A stretch of DNA of 63,117 nucleotides from Nocardia concava NBRC 100430 (GCF_000308815.1 NZ_BAFX01000109.1:1-63117), one strand, 5' to 3'; shown: positions 24,656 to 34,547, numbered from the stretch's first letter. A program made the numbers and translations. The notes: generated by a model not told the origin, from the sequence alone.

Positions 24656-25585
24656 CTACTCCCAGGCAGCCCAGGATTCGACGATCGTCCGGGCGATCGA
24701 AATCGACCCCGGCAGCAGCAGTTTCCGATCCGTGGTCTGCAGCACCTCGGTGTTGTCGCGTCCCCACGCCCCCGCGGCCAGCGCCTCGCGCACCTCGTCG
24801 CGCGTGAACCAGTACGCCTCGACGATCTCCCCGTCGTGGAAGGTCAAGGGCTGCTCCGGATCCGCGACGGCGGTGAAGCCGAGCATGAGCGAGCGCGGGA
24901 ACGGCCAGGGCTGGCTGCCCAGGTAGCGGATCTCGCGGACGTCGACGCCGACCTCCTCCTTGATCTCGCGTTCCACGCAGCGCTCGAGCGACTCCCCCGC
25001 CTCCACGAATCCGGCCAGCAGCGAGAACAGCCCCTCCGGCCAGGAGTTCTGGCGGCCGAGCAGCACGCGGTCGCCGGGCTCGTCGGTGATGAGGCAGATG
25101 ACGGCCGGATCGGTGCGCGGGAATTCCTCGTGCCCGGCCTCGCTGGTGCGCGACCAGCCGCCATTGGTGGAGACGGTCGCGGTGCCGTCGGCGGAGCTGT
25201 AGCGGGCCTTGCCGTGCCAGTTCAGCAGGGCGATAGCGGTGGCGAGCAGGCCGGTGCCGAAGTCATCGAGTTGCAGGGTGGCCCCGTAGGCGCGCAGATC
25301 CGCGAGCTCGCCCTCAATGGTGTTGTCGCGCACCGCCCACAGGTGGATGCCGTCGTCCACGCCCAGGAAGACGGCGTCGACGGCCGGCTCGGCGGCGAGG
25401 GTGGTGGCCGGTTCCAGCACCACGGTGCCGCCGTCGATGCGGACCTGGCCACGCTTGTTCATTCGAAGGAGTTTCGCCTGCGCCCAGCCCTCTTTCAGGG
25501 CCTGCTCGTCGGCGCGTAGGTGTTCCGCGCGGTCGAGCGTGGAACGGGACAGCACCGGAACCGCATTCAGCTGAAAACCTGACAC
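24656..25585 (-). CDS. nudC: NAD+ diphosphatase NudC
   Basis: Nudix hydrolase of 309 aa that cleaves NAD(H) to AMP and NMN(H) and can remove NAD caps from RNA. The Nudix box GFVEAGESLERCVEREIKEE is at about residues 196-215, and the NudC-specific SQPWPFPRSLMLGF follows. The zinc-binding four-Cys motif of E. coli NudC is not obvious; GHGARYSSADGT-like sequence (WHGKARYSSADG) occupies that region, as reported for some actinobacteria. GTG start. Position corresponds to Rv3199c. Confidence 0.92.
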   Translation of the reverse strand: MSGFQLNAVPVLSRSTLDRAEHLRADEQALKEGWAQAKLLRMNKRGQVRIDGGTVVLEPATTLAAEPAVDAVFLGVDDGIHLWAVRDNTIEGELADLRAYGATLQLDDFGTGLLATAIALLNWHGKARYSSADGTATVSTNGGWSRTSEAGHEEFPRTDPAVICLITDEPGDRVLLGRQNSWPEGLFSLLAGFVEAGESLERCVEREIKEEVGVDVREIRYLGSQPWPFPRSLMLGFTAVADPEQPLTFHDGEIVEAYWFTRDEVREALAAGAWGRDNTEVLQTTDRKLLLPGSISIARTIVESWAAWE

Positions 25586-25608
25586 GGTTCGAGACTAGCC
25601 GGACCGGG

Positions 25609-26679
25609 TTATCCGGCTGAGACGCGGCGCAGATACAGCAGTTTGTCGCTGCTCTCCAGCGCGTCGGTCTCGGGTTCGCCGACGCGGATGAGCCGGCCGT
25701 CGCGGACCACGCCGAGCACGATGTCGCGCAGGTGGCGCGGGGAGCCGCCGACCTCCTCGGTCTCCACCTCGCGTTCGGCGATGGCGAAACCGGCTTCGGG
25801 GGTGAGCAGGTCCTCGATCATGTCCACCACGGCGGGGGTGGTGGTGGCGATGCCGAGCAGGCGGCCAGCGGTTTCGGAGGAGACGACCACCGAGTCCGCG
25901 CCGGACTGCCGCAGCAGGTGGGTGTTCTCGGCCTCGCGCACGGCGGCGGAAATCTTTGCCTTGGGATTGATTTCGCGCGCGGTGAGGGTGACCAGCACCG
26001 CGGTGTCGTCGCGGTTGGTGGCGACCACGACGGCGGAGGCGTGCTGAACTCCGGCCAGCCGCAACACATCCGACTTGGTGGCCGAGCCGTGCACGGTGAC
26101 CAGTCCGGCATTGGCGGCGAATTCCAGGACCTGCGGGTCGGTGTCGACCACGACGATGTCATTGGCCTGGACGCCGTCGGCCAGCATGGCGTCGACGGCG
26201 GTGCGGCCCTTGGTGCCGTAGCCGACGACCACGGTGTGATTGCGCACGGTGTGCCTCCATCGCTGAATCTTGAACGCCTGCCGGGACCGTTCGGTCAGCA
26301 CCGACAGGGTGGTGCCGACCAACACGATGAGGAACAAGACTCGCAGCGGCGTGACCACGAGAATATTGATGAGCCGCGCGGTGGGCGTGACCGGTGTGAT
26401 GTCGCCGTAGCCGGTGGTGGACAGCGACACCGTGGCGTAGTACGCGGCGTCGAGCAGGCCCATCTCGTCGCGGGCGTTGTCGTGGTAGCCGTCGCGGCCG
26501 ATATAGACGACGACGGTGGCCGCGATGAGCAGCAGCACCGCCAGGCCGACTCGCCGGGCGAGCGAATACCACGGGCTGGACTGCGTGGACGGGATCCGCA
26601 GGATGCCGACCAGCGCGAAATCGGGGCGGTCGTTCAGGTTGCCCAGACCGCGCGACGGGTCACCGAACACGCGAATCAC
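25609..26679 (-). CDS. potassium channel with TrkA-N/RCK domain (Rv3200c-like)
   Basis: Two-helix potassium channel of 356 aa with a cytoplasmic regulatory domain. First membrane helix VGLAVLLLIAATVVVYIG, pore and selectivity filter TTGYGD, second helix INILVVTPLRVLFLIVLVG. The RCK/TrkA-N domain follows with the nucleotide-binding VVVGYGTKGRTA (about 143-154) and VVVVDTDP; a TrkA-C-like part completes it (YLRR near the end). The GTG at 26679 lacks a strong ribosome binding site. Between it and adnB lies repeat copy B. Gene order as in M. tuberculosis. Confidence 0.9.
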   Translation of the reverse strand: MIRVFGDPSRGLGNLNDRPDFALVGILRIPSTQSSPWYSLARRVGLAVLLLIAATVVVYIGRDGYHDNARDEMGLLDAAYYATVSLSTTGYGDITPVTPTARLINILVVTPLRVLFLIVLVGTTLSVLTERSRQAFKIQRWRHTVRNHTVVVGYGTKGRTAVDAMLADGVQANDIVVVDTDPQVLEFAANAGLVTVHGSATKSDVLRLAGVQHASAVVVATNRDDTAVLVTLTAREINPKAKISAAVREAENTHLLRQSGADSVVVSSETAGRLLGIATTTPAVVDMIEDLLTPEAGFAIAEREVETEEVGGSPRHLRDIVLGVVRDGRLIRVGEPETDALESSDKLLYLRRVSAG

Positions 26680-26746
26680 CGGACCCTGCGGAGACTTCTA
26701 GCTGCGGCACAGGTCCGGAGCGTACCGGGCGCGGCAAGATTCCCCC

Positions 26747-26820
26747 GTCATCCCGGCATGGTTTTGGCCGGGATCTCGCCTCGAGGAGGTGGATTCCGGC
26801 CAAAAGCACGCCGGAATGAC
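26747..26820. repeat. 74-bp palindromic element, copy B
   Basis: Intergenic, in the 173-bp spacer between adnB and the potassium channel. Left hairpin ATCCCGGC-9nt-GCCGGGAT and right hairpin ATTCCGGC-9nt-GCCGGAAT are perfect. The centre is one or more bases longer than in other copies, making this the only 74-bp core. Confidence 0.93.
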
Positions 26821-26852
26821 GAGGAGCAACTCCCCTGAATGACCGGGAGGCG

Positions 26853-29800
26853 CTACCAGTCCGGTGGCAGTGATTCGACGTCGGGCGGGGGTTCGAAGTC
26901 GAAATCGAGGGGGACGTCGAACTCCGACGGGGGACGCAGCATTTCGACGTCGGTGGGTTCGGGTGGGCCCGGATCGTCGTCGTCCGGTTCCTCGGCTGGG
27001 GGCTGGCGGGGTGGGAGCGGCGGAGCGCGATGGGGTGCGGCGGCGGTGATGATGGCGGCGAGTTCGGTTGGGCCGGGCAGGTGTTCGGGGGCGATGGTGC
27101 GGCCGGTGCGGACGTAGTGGAAGGCGGCGACGGTGTTGGCCAGCAGTTCTTCCTCGGGGCGGCCGGTGCGGGCGGCCTCCAGCCGGGCCCAGGCGAGGCG
27201 GTAGACGGCGAGCTGGATGGCGACCGAATCCTCTTCCGCGCGTTGGGGTTCGGAGCCGGTCTTCCAGTCGACGACGACCCAGGTGCCGTCGGGGCGGCGG
27301 AAGACGGCGTCCATGCGGCCGCGGATCACGGTACCCGCGAGGGTGGTTTCGAAGGAGATCTCCACCTCGACCGGGTTGCGGTCGGCCCACGGGGAGGCGA
27401 GGAAGGCCTCCTGCAGGCGCAGCAGGTCGGCGTCGGTGTCGGTGATATCGGCCGCGCCGGGCAGTTCCTCGAAGCCGAGCAGGCGCGCGCCGCCGAACCA
27501 GCGCTGCAGCCAGGCATGGAAGGCGGTGCCGCGGCGGGTGTAGGGGCTGGGCGGGTAGGGCAGCGGGCGACGCAGGCGCGCGGCCAGTTTCGCGGGATCG
27601 GCGCGCAGGTCGACCAGGGAGGTGGCGGCGAGCTGGCCGGGGAGTTCGACCTCGCGCACGGCCTGTTCGGCGGCCAGGTGCTCGGCGATGAGGGCGTCGA
27701 CGTCCTCGGCCCAGCCTTCGGGGTCGTCGTCCTCGACCGGCTCGGGATCGGTTGCGGGGCCGCCGAATTCGGGGCCGAAGTCGAGTTCGGTCTGCTGGGG
27801 ACGGGATTCCGCGCGCAGCGCGGTGAGCGCGGCCTTGACCAGTTCCACGCCCTCCTCGACGAATTCGCGGCGGGAGCCGAGCGGATCGCGGGGCCAGGTG
27901 GCGGTCTGCGGGTTGTCGGTGAAGGGGTTGGGGGTGTCGGGCAGGGGCGGATCGTCCCAGCGGTCGATGCGGACGGTGCGCGACAGCGCCGAACCCGGGG
28001 CCTCGGTCTCGTGTTTGAGCTCGAGTAGAAAAGCGGAGGGGCCCTTGGGTTTCGAGCCGGTCTCCGACCAGTGGTGGGCGGAGACGAACAGGGCGCGCTC
28101 GGTGCGGGTGAGGGCCACGTAGAACAGGCGGCGTTCCTCGTCGAGGCGGCGGGCGGCGAGGGCCTTCTTGTGCTCGTCGAGGGCGCGTTCGAGGTCGGCG
28201 CGGTCGTAGATGTCGTCGAGATCGAGGACGGGGACGCCGTCGGTGGCGTCCTCCTGTTCGCGGTCGCCGCGCAGGGCGGTGGGGAGTTCGGCGAGCGCGC
28301 CCATCCAGGTGGCGGTGCCGGTGCCGGACGGGAAGGTGCCGTCGACCACGTGCGGGACCGCGACCACCTCCCATTCCAGGCCCTTGGCGGCGTGCACGGT
28401 GAGCACCTGGACGCGGTCGTGCGCGACCTCGACTTCGCCCGGCTCCAAACCGTTTTCGACCTCCTCGGCGGCGGCGAGGAAGTCGAGCAGGCCGTTCAGC
28501 GACGAGCGGTGGTCGGCGGAGTATCCGGCCACGACCTCGGCGAAGGCGTCGAGATGTTCACGGCCCGCGGCGGATTGGGCGCGGCGGGCCTGGGTTTCCA
28601 CGCCGACGCCGATGGTGCGCTCCACATCGGCGACCAGTTCGGCCAGCGGCTGCCCGGCCCGCTCGCGCAGGGCCGAGAGCTCCTGGCCGAGCGCGGTGAT
28701 GCGGGCGAAGCCCTGGGGCGAATACTGTTCGGCGTCACCGGGATCGGCGATGGCGTCGCCGAGACCGGCCTTCTCGGCGGGTTCGGGGGCGACCTCGCGC
28801 AGGGCCTCGTCGAGGGTGGCGGTGTCGGTGATGGCGTCGGACTGCCCGGCGGGCCGCCGGATGGACAGCTCGCGGGCGCGCCGCGAGAGGGCCGCGATAT
28901 CCGAGACGCCGATCCGCCAGCGCGCACCGGTCAGAATGCGCACCGCCGCGCTGCCCGCCGCAGGGTCGGCAATCAGGCGCAGGGTGGCGACGATATCGGC
29001 GACCTCGGGCGTGTGCAGTAGCCCGCCCAGGCCGACGATCTCGACCGGTAATCCGCGCTCGCGCAAGGCTTCCGCCAATGGTGCCGCGTCGGCATTGCGC
29101 CGCACCAGCACCGCCGAGGTCGGCGGCGGCAGGTCGTCGTCGGTCGCGGCCTCCCACTCCGCCGCGATCCGCTCCGCCACCCAATCGCGTTCCTCCACAA
29201 TGGTTTCCGCCAGCGCAAAGGCCACCGTCCCCTCCCCTGCCCCGGGTCGCGGCCGCAGCGCGTCAACGGTCACACCCCCACCCCGGGCCGCCCGCTCCCG
29301 CAGCGGATCCGACACCAGATTCGCCAGATCCAGCGCCTCCGGTGGATTTCGCCAGCTGGTGAGCAGCGGCAGGATCGGCGCGGGAATGCCTGGCGCAGCG
29401 GGGAAGTCGGTCGCGAAGCGCGGCAGGTTGGCCGCCGACGCGCCACGCCAGCCGTAAATGGACTGCATCGGATCGCCGACCGCCGTGACCGCCAGCCGAT
29501 GCCGCGCAGCCCCTCCCGTCACCCCGACCTCCCCTCCAGTCACCCCGACCTCCCCTCCCGTCACGTCGGCAGCCCCTCCCGTCATCCCGGCATGCTTTTG
29601 GCCGGGATCCATACCGTCGGAGTGGATTCCGGCCAAAAGCGCGCCGGAATGACGGGGTGGGGCATCGGCCGCACGGTCGGATGGGGCCGGGGCCGCCGCA
29701 CCGAAAAGCGAGGACAGCAGGATTCGCTGGGAGTGGCCGGTGTCCTGGTACTCGTCGAGCAGGACGAGGCGGAAGCGATCGCGTTCGGCGGCACCGACTT

Positions 29801-30647
29801 CCGGGTGGGTGGCGGCCAGGCGGGCCGAGAGGGACATTTGAGCGCCGAAATCCAATGCGCCGCGGCGGCGGAGTTCGTCGGCCAGGCGCTCCACCAGGGG
29901 TAGCAGGGCGACGCGTTCGTGTTGGGCCTCGAGCAGGTCCAGTAGGGCCTTCTTGGGGCCGCCCTTCTGGCGGGGGCCGGCGGGCAGGGTGTGGATCAGG
30001 CGCTCCAATTCCACGTGGGCCATGGCCAATTGGTGCGGTTCCACCAGGTGTTCGGCGAGCTGGCCGGACAGGGCCAGGACCGCTTCGGTGACGCCGACGG
30101 GGCTGCGGTCGGTGTCGAGGTCGCCGTCCCAGGTGGAGACGACGCGGTAGGCCAGCTGCCAGAGCTGGGTCTGGGTGAGCAGTGTGGCGGTGGGTTCCAC
30201 GGGGAGGAGCAGGCCGTATTCGGTGAGGAGGCGGCCCGCGTAGGAGTGGTAGGTGCTGATCTCGGGTTCGGAGCCGGTGAGCAGGCCGCGCAGTCGGCCG
30301 GTGGGGTCGATGTCGCGGATGATGGGTGCGCCCGCGAGCCGCGCCAGTCGGGTGCGGATGCGGGTTGTCAACTGCTGGGCGGCTTTTCGGGTGAAGGTGA
30401 GGCCCAGCACCTGTTCGGGTTCGACCAGGCCGTTGGCGACCATCCAGACGACGCGGGCGGCCATGGTCTCGGTCTTGCCCGCGCCCGCGCCCGCCACCAC
30501 CAGGGTGGGGCCGGAGGGGGCCGCGATGACGGCGGCCTGCTCGTCGGTCGGCGGCGGCAGGCCCAGCGCGTCGGCGAGCTGACGCGGCGTGACGCGCCCG
30601 CCCGGGACGCCTTCGCCCGCAACGGAATCGCCAGGCGACGCGCTCAC
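26853..30647 (-). CDS. adnB: AdnB-type helicase-nuclease subunit, with in-frame palindromic element
   Basis: Subunit of the AdnAB double-strand-break end-resecting helicase-nuclease, 1264 aa (about 1,100 in M. tuberculosis Rv3201c). The N-terminal UvrD-like motor has Walker A VAGAGAGKTET (about 52), motif II VLLDEYQDTG and motif III AVGDPMQSIYGW; the C-terminal RecB-like nuclease has GRMDAVFRRPDG, VVVDWKTG and QLAVYRLAW. Between motifs II and III, residues about 332-356 come from palindromic element copy C, plus a 7-residue tandem repeat (GEVGVTG) encoded at 29510-29572. The GTG start overlaps the adnA stop as GTGA. The motor motifs are intact, so the inserted peptide appears tolerated. The rest of the extra length is low-complexity. 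Confidence 0.92.
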   Translation of the reverse strand: MSASPGDSVAGEGVPGGRVTPRQLADALGLPPPTDEQAAVIAAPSGPTLVVAGAGAGKTETMAARVVWMVANGLVEPEQVLGLTFTRKAAQQLTTRIRTRLARLAGAPIIRDIDPTGRLRGLLTGSEPEISTYHSYAGRLLTEYGLLLPVEPTATLLTQTQLWQLAYRVVSTWDGDLDTDRSPVGVTEAVLALSGQLAEHLVEPHQLAMAHVELERLIHTLPAGPRQKGGPKKALLDLLEAQHERVALLPLVERLADELRRRGALDFGAQMSLSARLAATHPEVGAAERDRFRLVLLDEYQDTGHSQRILLSSLFGAAAPAPSDRAADAPPRHSGALLAGIHSDGMDPGQKHAGMTGGAADVTGGEVGVTGGEVGVTGGAARHRLAVTAVGDPMQSIYGWRGASAANLPRFATDFPAAPGIPAPILPLLTSWRNPPEALDLANLVSDPLRERAARGGGVTVDALRPRPGAGEGTVAFALAETIVEERDWVAERIAAEWEAATDDDLPPPTSAVLVRRNADAAPLAEALRERGLPVEIVGLGGLLHTPEVADIVATLRLIADPAAGSAAVRILTGARWRIGVSDIAALSRRARELSIRRPAGQSDAITDTATLDEALREVAPEPAEKAGLGDAIADPGDAEQYSPQGFARITALGQELSALRERAGQPLAELVADVERTIGVGVETQARRAQSAAGREHLDAFAEVVAGYSADHRSSLNGLLDFLAAAEEVENGLEPGEVEVAHDRVQVLTVHAAKGLEWEVVAVPHVVDGTFPSGTGTATWMGALAELPTALRGDREQEDATDGVPVLDLDDIYDRADLERALDEHKKALAARRLDEERRLFYVALTRTERALFVSAHHWSETGSKPKGPSAFLLELKHETEAPGSALSRTVRIDRWDDPPLPDTPNPFTDNPQTATWPRDPLGSRREFVEEGVELVKAALTALRAESRPQQTELDFGPEFGGPATDPEPVEDDDPEGWAEDVDALIAEHLAAEQAVREVELPGQLAATSLVDLRADPAKLAARLRRPLPYPPSPYTRRGTAFHAWLQRWFGGARLLGFEELPGAADITDTDADLLRLQEAFLASPWADRNPVEVEISFETTLAGTVIRGRMDAVFRRPDGTWVVVDWKTGSEPQRAEEDSVAIQLAVYRLAWARLEAARTGRPEEELLANTVAAFHYVRTGRTIAPEHLPGPTELAAIITAAAPHRAPPLPPRQPPAEEPDDDDPGPPEPTDVEMLRPPSEFDVPLDFDFEPPPDVESLPPDW
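29510..29572. repeat. 21-bp tandem repeat next to element copy C inside adnB
   Basis: Three 21-bp units beginning CCCCTCCCGTCA (29510, 29531, 29552) run directly into the palindromic element, whose own left border is a fourth partial unit. Each unit codes seven residues, so the reading frame of adnB is preserved. Confidence 0.9.
29581..29653. repeat. 73-bp palindromic element, copy C, inside adnB
   Basis: Perfect left (ATCCCGGC/GCCGGGAT) and right (ATTCCGGC/GCCGGAAT) hairpins, loops ATGCTTTTG and CAAAAGCGC, centre TACCGTCGGAG. In the adnB frame it encodes HSGALLAGIH, then DPGQKHAGMTG. Confidence 0.95.
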
Positions 30648-33600
30648 TGGTCGGTCACCTGGCGGCCCGTGTCCTGGACCGGGCAGCTGCCCGCGACCTT
30701 GCAGTGGCGGCAGCCGTCATTGCGCATGGCCAGGTAGCTGGGGCCCTTGGAGGCGTCGGCGGCGTCGTGGATGACGCCGCGCCAGGTGTCGATGCCCTCG
30801 GCGTCCAGCGGCGGCTGCATGCGCTGGGTCGCGCCCTCCTTGGAGTTGGGCTTGGCCACGTACACCAGGCGCGCGCCGCCGGGCTCGCCTTCGCCGAGGG
30901 CGCCCTCGGCGGCGGCGACCTGGTAGGTGGCCAGCTGCGCGTGCTCCTCGGCGGCCTGTTTGGAGATGGGGGTCTTGCCGGTCTTCACATCGACGATGAC
31001 GAAGCGGCCCAGCGCATCTCGTTCGACGCGGTCGACGCGGCCGCTGATCCGCACCGGGTGCTCGTCGGGGCCGCGCGCGGGGAGCACGCAGTCCACCGGG
31101 ACCTCGACGCCGATGGCGGTGAGCTCGTCGCGGGTATTGCGCAGCCAGGCCAGGAAGGTGTCGACCATGGTCTCGGTGCGGCGCAGTTCCGCACGGGAAT
31201 GCCAGTTCTCGCCGTCGCGGGCGCTGGGGTCGATCTTCTTCCACGCCTTGACCAGGGCCTGCTTCACCTGGGCCTCATCGACCTGTCCGGCAAGGGCCTG
31301 CACCAGGGTGTGGACGAGATTGCCCTTGAGAGCGTGCGGGTTCTCGCCGTCGCCGCCGCCGTGGCGTTCCAGCGCCCAGCGCAGGGGGCAGGTCTTGAGC
31401 TGGTCCACGGTGGACGGGGACAGCGAGATCGCGCCGTCCACGCTGTCCCACAACGGATTCGAGGACGACAGCTCGGCGGTTCCGTACCAGTCGTCGGGAT
31501 GCGCGCCACGGACACCGGCGCGAGCCAGCCGTGCCAGCTGCCGGGCCGCGCGCATCCGGCGCTCCGGAGAGGTTTCGGGATCGCATGCGGCGGAACGCAA
31601 TTCAGCGATGAGAGCATGCATGGCCAGGGCGCGGCCGGGGTCGACCGGCGGCGGGATCCGCCCCGGATTCCCGTCAGCGGCGTCGGCGTCCATCTCCGCC
31701 AGGAAGCGTGAGGGCACCAGATCCTGGTCGCCGGTCACCGATTCGACCGCCGTCACCAGCAGTGATCGCCGCGCCCGGCTGCACGCCACCAGCAGCAGTC
31801 GCCGTTCCTCGGCCAGCAGCGGCGCGGCGCGGCTCACCTTCTCACCCGAACCGGCCACCCCCGCAAGCAGATCCACGAGATCCTCGACGCCGAGCAGGGT
31901 GCCGCGCGGCCGCAGGTTCGGCCAGATCCCCTCCTGCACGGCCGCCACCGCAACGGTGTCCCACTCCCGCCCCGCCGCCGCGTGCGCGCTGCAGATGGTC
32001 ACCGCCTCACCAGGATCGGTGACCGGCGCATTGTCCTGCGGAATCTCCTGCTGCTCCAGGTATTCCACAAACCCTTCAATGGTCGCCCGCGGCAGCCGAT
32101 CCACATACGCAGCGGCCGCCTCGAACAGCCCCACCACCGCATCCAAATCCCGATCCGCCTGCATCCCGACCGCTCCCCCGCGCTCGGACTGCCCCACCCA
32201 CCGCCGCTCCAACGTGGACGCGGTCCAAATCCCCCACATCACATCCTCGAGCCCACCCCCATCCCGCCGGATCTTCCGAGCCCGCCGCATAGCCTTGAGC
32301 ACCCGCTCCAACGGCGCGGCCTCAACCTTGGTCAGCCTCTCCAGAACAGCCCGATTCCCCACCCCCACAAGCAAATCCCGCAGAATCTCCGCCGACGACC
32401 GATCCAAATCCGCGTACCGCTCCGCGTACAGATCGACGTCACCCCCACGCGAGGAACTCACCGCCGACCCGCTGGCGGGCTGCTCGCCGCCGCGCTGGTC
32501 GTGACCCGAATCCAGTCCGGCCGCAGCCGATCCCGCCGGATCCGCCGCCGCTTCGGCGTGTGCCGCAGCGCTCGGTGTCCCGGCGGCTTCGGTAGCTTCC
32601 GCTACGCCATCGGCGTCGTCGCGGGCGCGCTCCGGATACCCGAGTTCCAGCACGCTGCGCCGGATACCGCGCCGCAGCCGCCGCAGGCTGATCTGATCCG
32701 CACCACCCAGTGGTCCCGCGAGCAGATCCAGCGCATCATCGGCCGTGAACGAGATCGGCCGCGGATGCCGCACCGACGTCGGATCCCCCGCCGTAATCGC
32801 CCGCAGCGCCAACAACATCCATACCGCGCCCCGTCGCCGCGCTAGTGGCACGTCGGCCGGAGGCTGCCGCACCGGTACCCCGGCCGCCAGCAGCGCCCGC
32901 CGCAGCGGCGCGAGCGACAGCGGCACCGACCGCACGATCACCGCCATGCGAGACCAGGGCACGCCGTGGCTGAGATGCGCCCGCCGCAGATGGTCGGCGA
33001 TGAGCGCTGCCTCCTTCGCGGGCGTGGTCAACACCTGCACTCGCGCCTCACCGGCGGATTGCTCAGTGCCCCAGGCATTCACGACCACATCGGCGGACTG
33101 CGGCCGCGAAGCTTCACCCGTCATCCCGGCATGTTTTTGGCCGGGATCCACATCGCGATCGTGGATTCCGGCCAAAAGCGCGCCGGAATGACGGGGGTGG
33201 TCGTTGCCGGTCGTGGCGTGGCCGTTTACCGGGTGGCCGTTGCCGTTTGCCGGGTCAACGCCTCCAGACGCCAGGTCTTCTGCGATTTCGCGGAGGAAGT
33301 CAGTGGTGGCCGGGGCACGGCGAAGGTCTGGCGGTGGGGTCCGATGCGATGCAGAACCCGGGAGGCGGGCGGCTATGCGGTCGGCTAATTCTTGGATTGC
33401 GGTGGCGGAGCGGTGGTTGCGGCGCAGGATGATTCGGCGGTCGGCCGGGGCTTCGGGGTCGGTGGCGAAGCGGGGGTCGGCGCCTCGGAAGGTGTAGACG
33501 GATTGGTCGGGGTCGGCGGCTATGACGGTGGTGGCGCCGCCGGCGCCGAGGGCGCGGATGAGTTGGGCGGCGTGGGGGTCGAGGTGTTGGGCGTCGTCGG

Positions 33601-34420
33601 TGAGGATGCAGTGGAGGCGATCTCGTTCGGCGGCAAGGAGTTCGGGGTCGGCGTGGAAGGCGTCGAGGGTGGCGGTGACGAGTTCGGCGGCGTCGAGGGC
33701 GGGGGCGGAGGCTTCGGGGACGTCCATGCCGACGGACCAGCGGAGCATCATGATCTGTTCGTAGCGTTCGGCGAAGCGGCCGGCGGCGACCCATTCGGGG
33801 TGGCGGTGGGTGCGGCCGAGTTCGATCAGGTCCTCGGGGCCGAGGCCGCGTTCGGTGGCCCGCAACATGAGGTCCCGCAATTGTTCAGCGAATCCGGCGG
33901 CGGGCAGGGCGGGATGCAGTCGCTCGGGCCAGTCCTCGGCGCCGTCGGCTAGGTCGCCGCGCAGCATTTCGCGAATCACGATGTCCTGCTCGGATCCGGT
34001 GAGCAGCCGCGGCGGCGGATTGCCGTGGTGCGCCGCGAAGGTGCGCAAAAGTCCGAAGGCGTAGGAGTGGACGGTCCGCACCAGCGGTCCCCGGGTGGCT
34101 CCCGGGACCCCGCCCAGCTCCGGGTCGGCCTCGGCGATGCGGGCGGTGATGGCGGTGCGGACCGCGGTGGCCGCGCGCTTGGTGTAGGTGAGCACCAGCA
34201 CCGAATCGGGCGCGGCCCCGGACAGGATGCGGGCGGCGGCGATATCGACGAGCAGCGCGGTCTTGCCGGTCCCGGGACCGCCGAGCACCTGCCACGGCCG
34301 CCAGCCGGGATCCGGGCCCAGGTCGTCGAAGAGCGGCCCGAGCTCGGCGTTCCACTCCCGCGAGGGAGTCTCCGCCTCGGCCCGGCGCACGAGTTGCACC
34401 GAGCTATATGACCGCATCAC
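30644..34420 (-). CDS. adnA: AdnA-type helicase-nuclease subunit, with in-frame palindromic element
   Basis: Partner of AdnB, 1258 aa (about 1,055 in M. tuberculosis Rv3202c). Walker A GGPGTGKT is at residues 47-54; the Walker B region is LTDDAQHLD, a departure from DExx that fits the idea that AdnA is the minor motor. The C-terminal nuclease has IVDVKTGK and HAQLATYQVAAAEG, with four cysteines (TCPLRW, then CRHCKVAGSC) as in AddB-type iron-sulfur nucleases. Residues about 410-434 are palindromic element copy D; an Ala/Gly-rich stretch (about 600-660) adds more length. The first codons are GTG-ATG at 34420; later starts such as the GTG of VQLVRR are possible. Divergent from the hydrolase gene, translationally coupled to adnB. 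Confidence 0.92.
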   Translation of the reverse strand: MMRSYSSVQLVRRAEAETPSREWNAELGPLFDDLGPDPGWRPWQVLGGPGTGKTALLVDIAAARILSGAAPDSVLVLTYTKRAATAVRTAITARIAEADPELGGVPGATRGPLVRTVHSYAFGLLRTFAAHHGNPPPRLLTGSEQDIVIREMLRGDLADGAEDWPERLHPALPAAGFAEQLRDLMLRATERGLGPEDLIELGRTHRHPEWVAAGRFAERYEQIMMLRWSVGMDVPEASAPALDAAELVTATLDAFHADPELLAAERDRLHCILTDDAQHLDPHAAQLIRALGAGGATTVIAADPDQSVYTFRGADPRFATDPEAPADRRIILRRNHRSATAIQELADRIAARLPGSASHRTPPPDLRRAPATTDFLREIAEDLASGGVDPANGNGHPVNGHATTGNDHPRHSGALLAGIHDRDVDPGQKHAGMTGEASRPQSADVVVNAWGTEQSAGEARVQVLTTPAKEAALIADHLRRAHLSHGVPWSRMAVIVRSVPLSLAPLRRALLAAGVPVRQPPADVPLARRRGAVWMLLALRAITAGDPTSVRHPRPISFTADDALDLLAGPLGGADQISLRRLRRGIRRSVLELGYPERARDDADGVAEATEAAGTPSAAAHAEAAADPAGSAAAGLDSGHDQRGGEQPASGSAVSSSRGGDVDLYAERYADLDRSSAEILRDLLVGVGNRAVLERLTKVEAAPLERVLKAMRRARKIRRDGGGLEDVMWGIWTASTLERRWVGQSERGGAVGMQADRDLDAVVGLFEAAAAYVDRLPRATIEGFVEYLEQQEIPQDNAPVTDPGEAVTICSAHAAAGREWDTVAVAAVQEGIWPNLRPRGTLLGVEDLVDLLAGVAGSGEKVSRAAPLLAEERRLLLVACSRARRSLLVTAVESVTGDQDLVPSRFLAEMDADAADGNPGRIPPPVDPGRALAMHALIAELRSAACDPETSPERRMRAARQLARLARAGVRGAHPDDWYGTAELSSSNPLWDSVDGAISLSPSTVDQLKTCPLRWALERHGGGDGENPHALKGNLVHTLVQALAGQVDEAQVKQALVKAWKKIDPSARDGENWHSRAELRRTETMVDTFLAWLRNTRDELTAIGVEVPVDCVLPARGPDEHPVRISGRVDRVERDALGRFVIVDVKTGKTPISKQAAEEHAQLATYQVAAAEGALGEGEPGGARLVYVAKPNSKEGATQRMQPPLDAEGIDTWRGVIHDAADASKGPSYLAMRNDGCRHCKVAGSCPVQDTGRQVTDQ
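33120..33192. repeat. 73-bp palindromic element, copy D, inside adnA
   Basis: Both half-hairpins are perfect; loops ATGTTTTTG and CAAAAGCGC; centre CATCGCGATCG. In the adnA frame it encodes RHSGALLAGIH, then DPGQKHAGMTG, the same peptide as in adnB. Confidence 0.95.
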
Positions 34421-34547
34421 GCTGGCTATTTCAACAGACCGCCCCGACAGGTTTCGTTTGCCATGAGTTGTCCGTGCCGCCGATCACAGTGCGCGGGATG
34501 TTCACATCGCGGGAGGCGGGCTGAACACGGCGGGCGCAGGCAGCAGA

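Noticed and set aside
27030..30737. Several long forward frames antisense to adnB
   Set aside because: Gly/Val-rich mirror translations; adnB has all helicase and nuclease motifs and a coupled start.
34421..34547. Possible PafBC/RecA-NDp-type DNA-damage promoter (TTGTCCGTG) between adnA and the hydrolase
   Set aside because: It lies on the hydrolase strand, deviates from the consensus, and lacks a matching -10 at the right distance.
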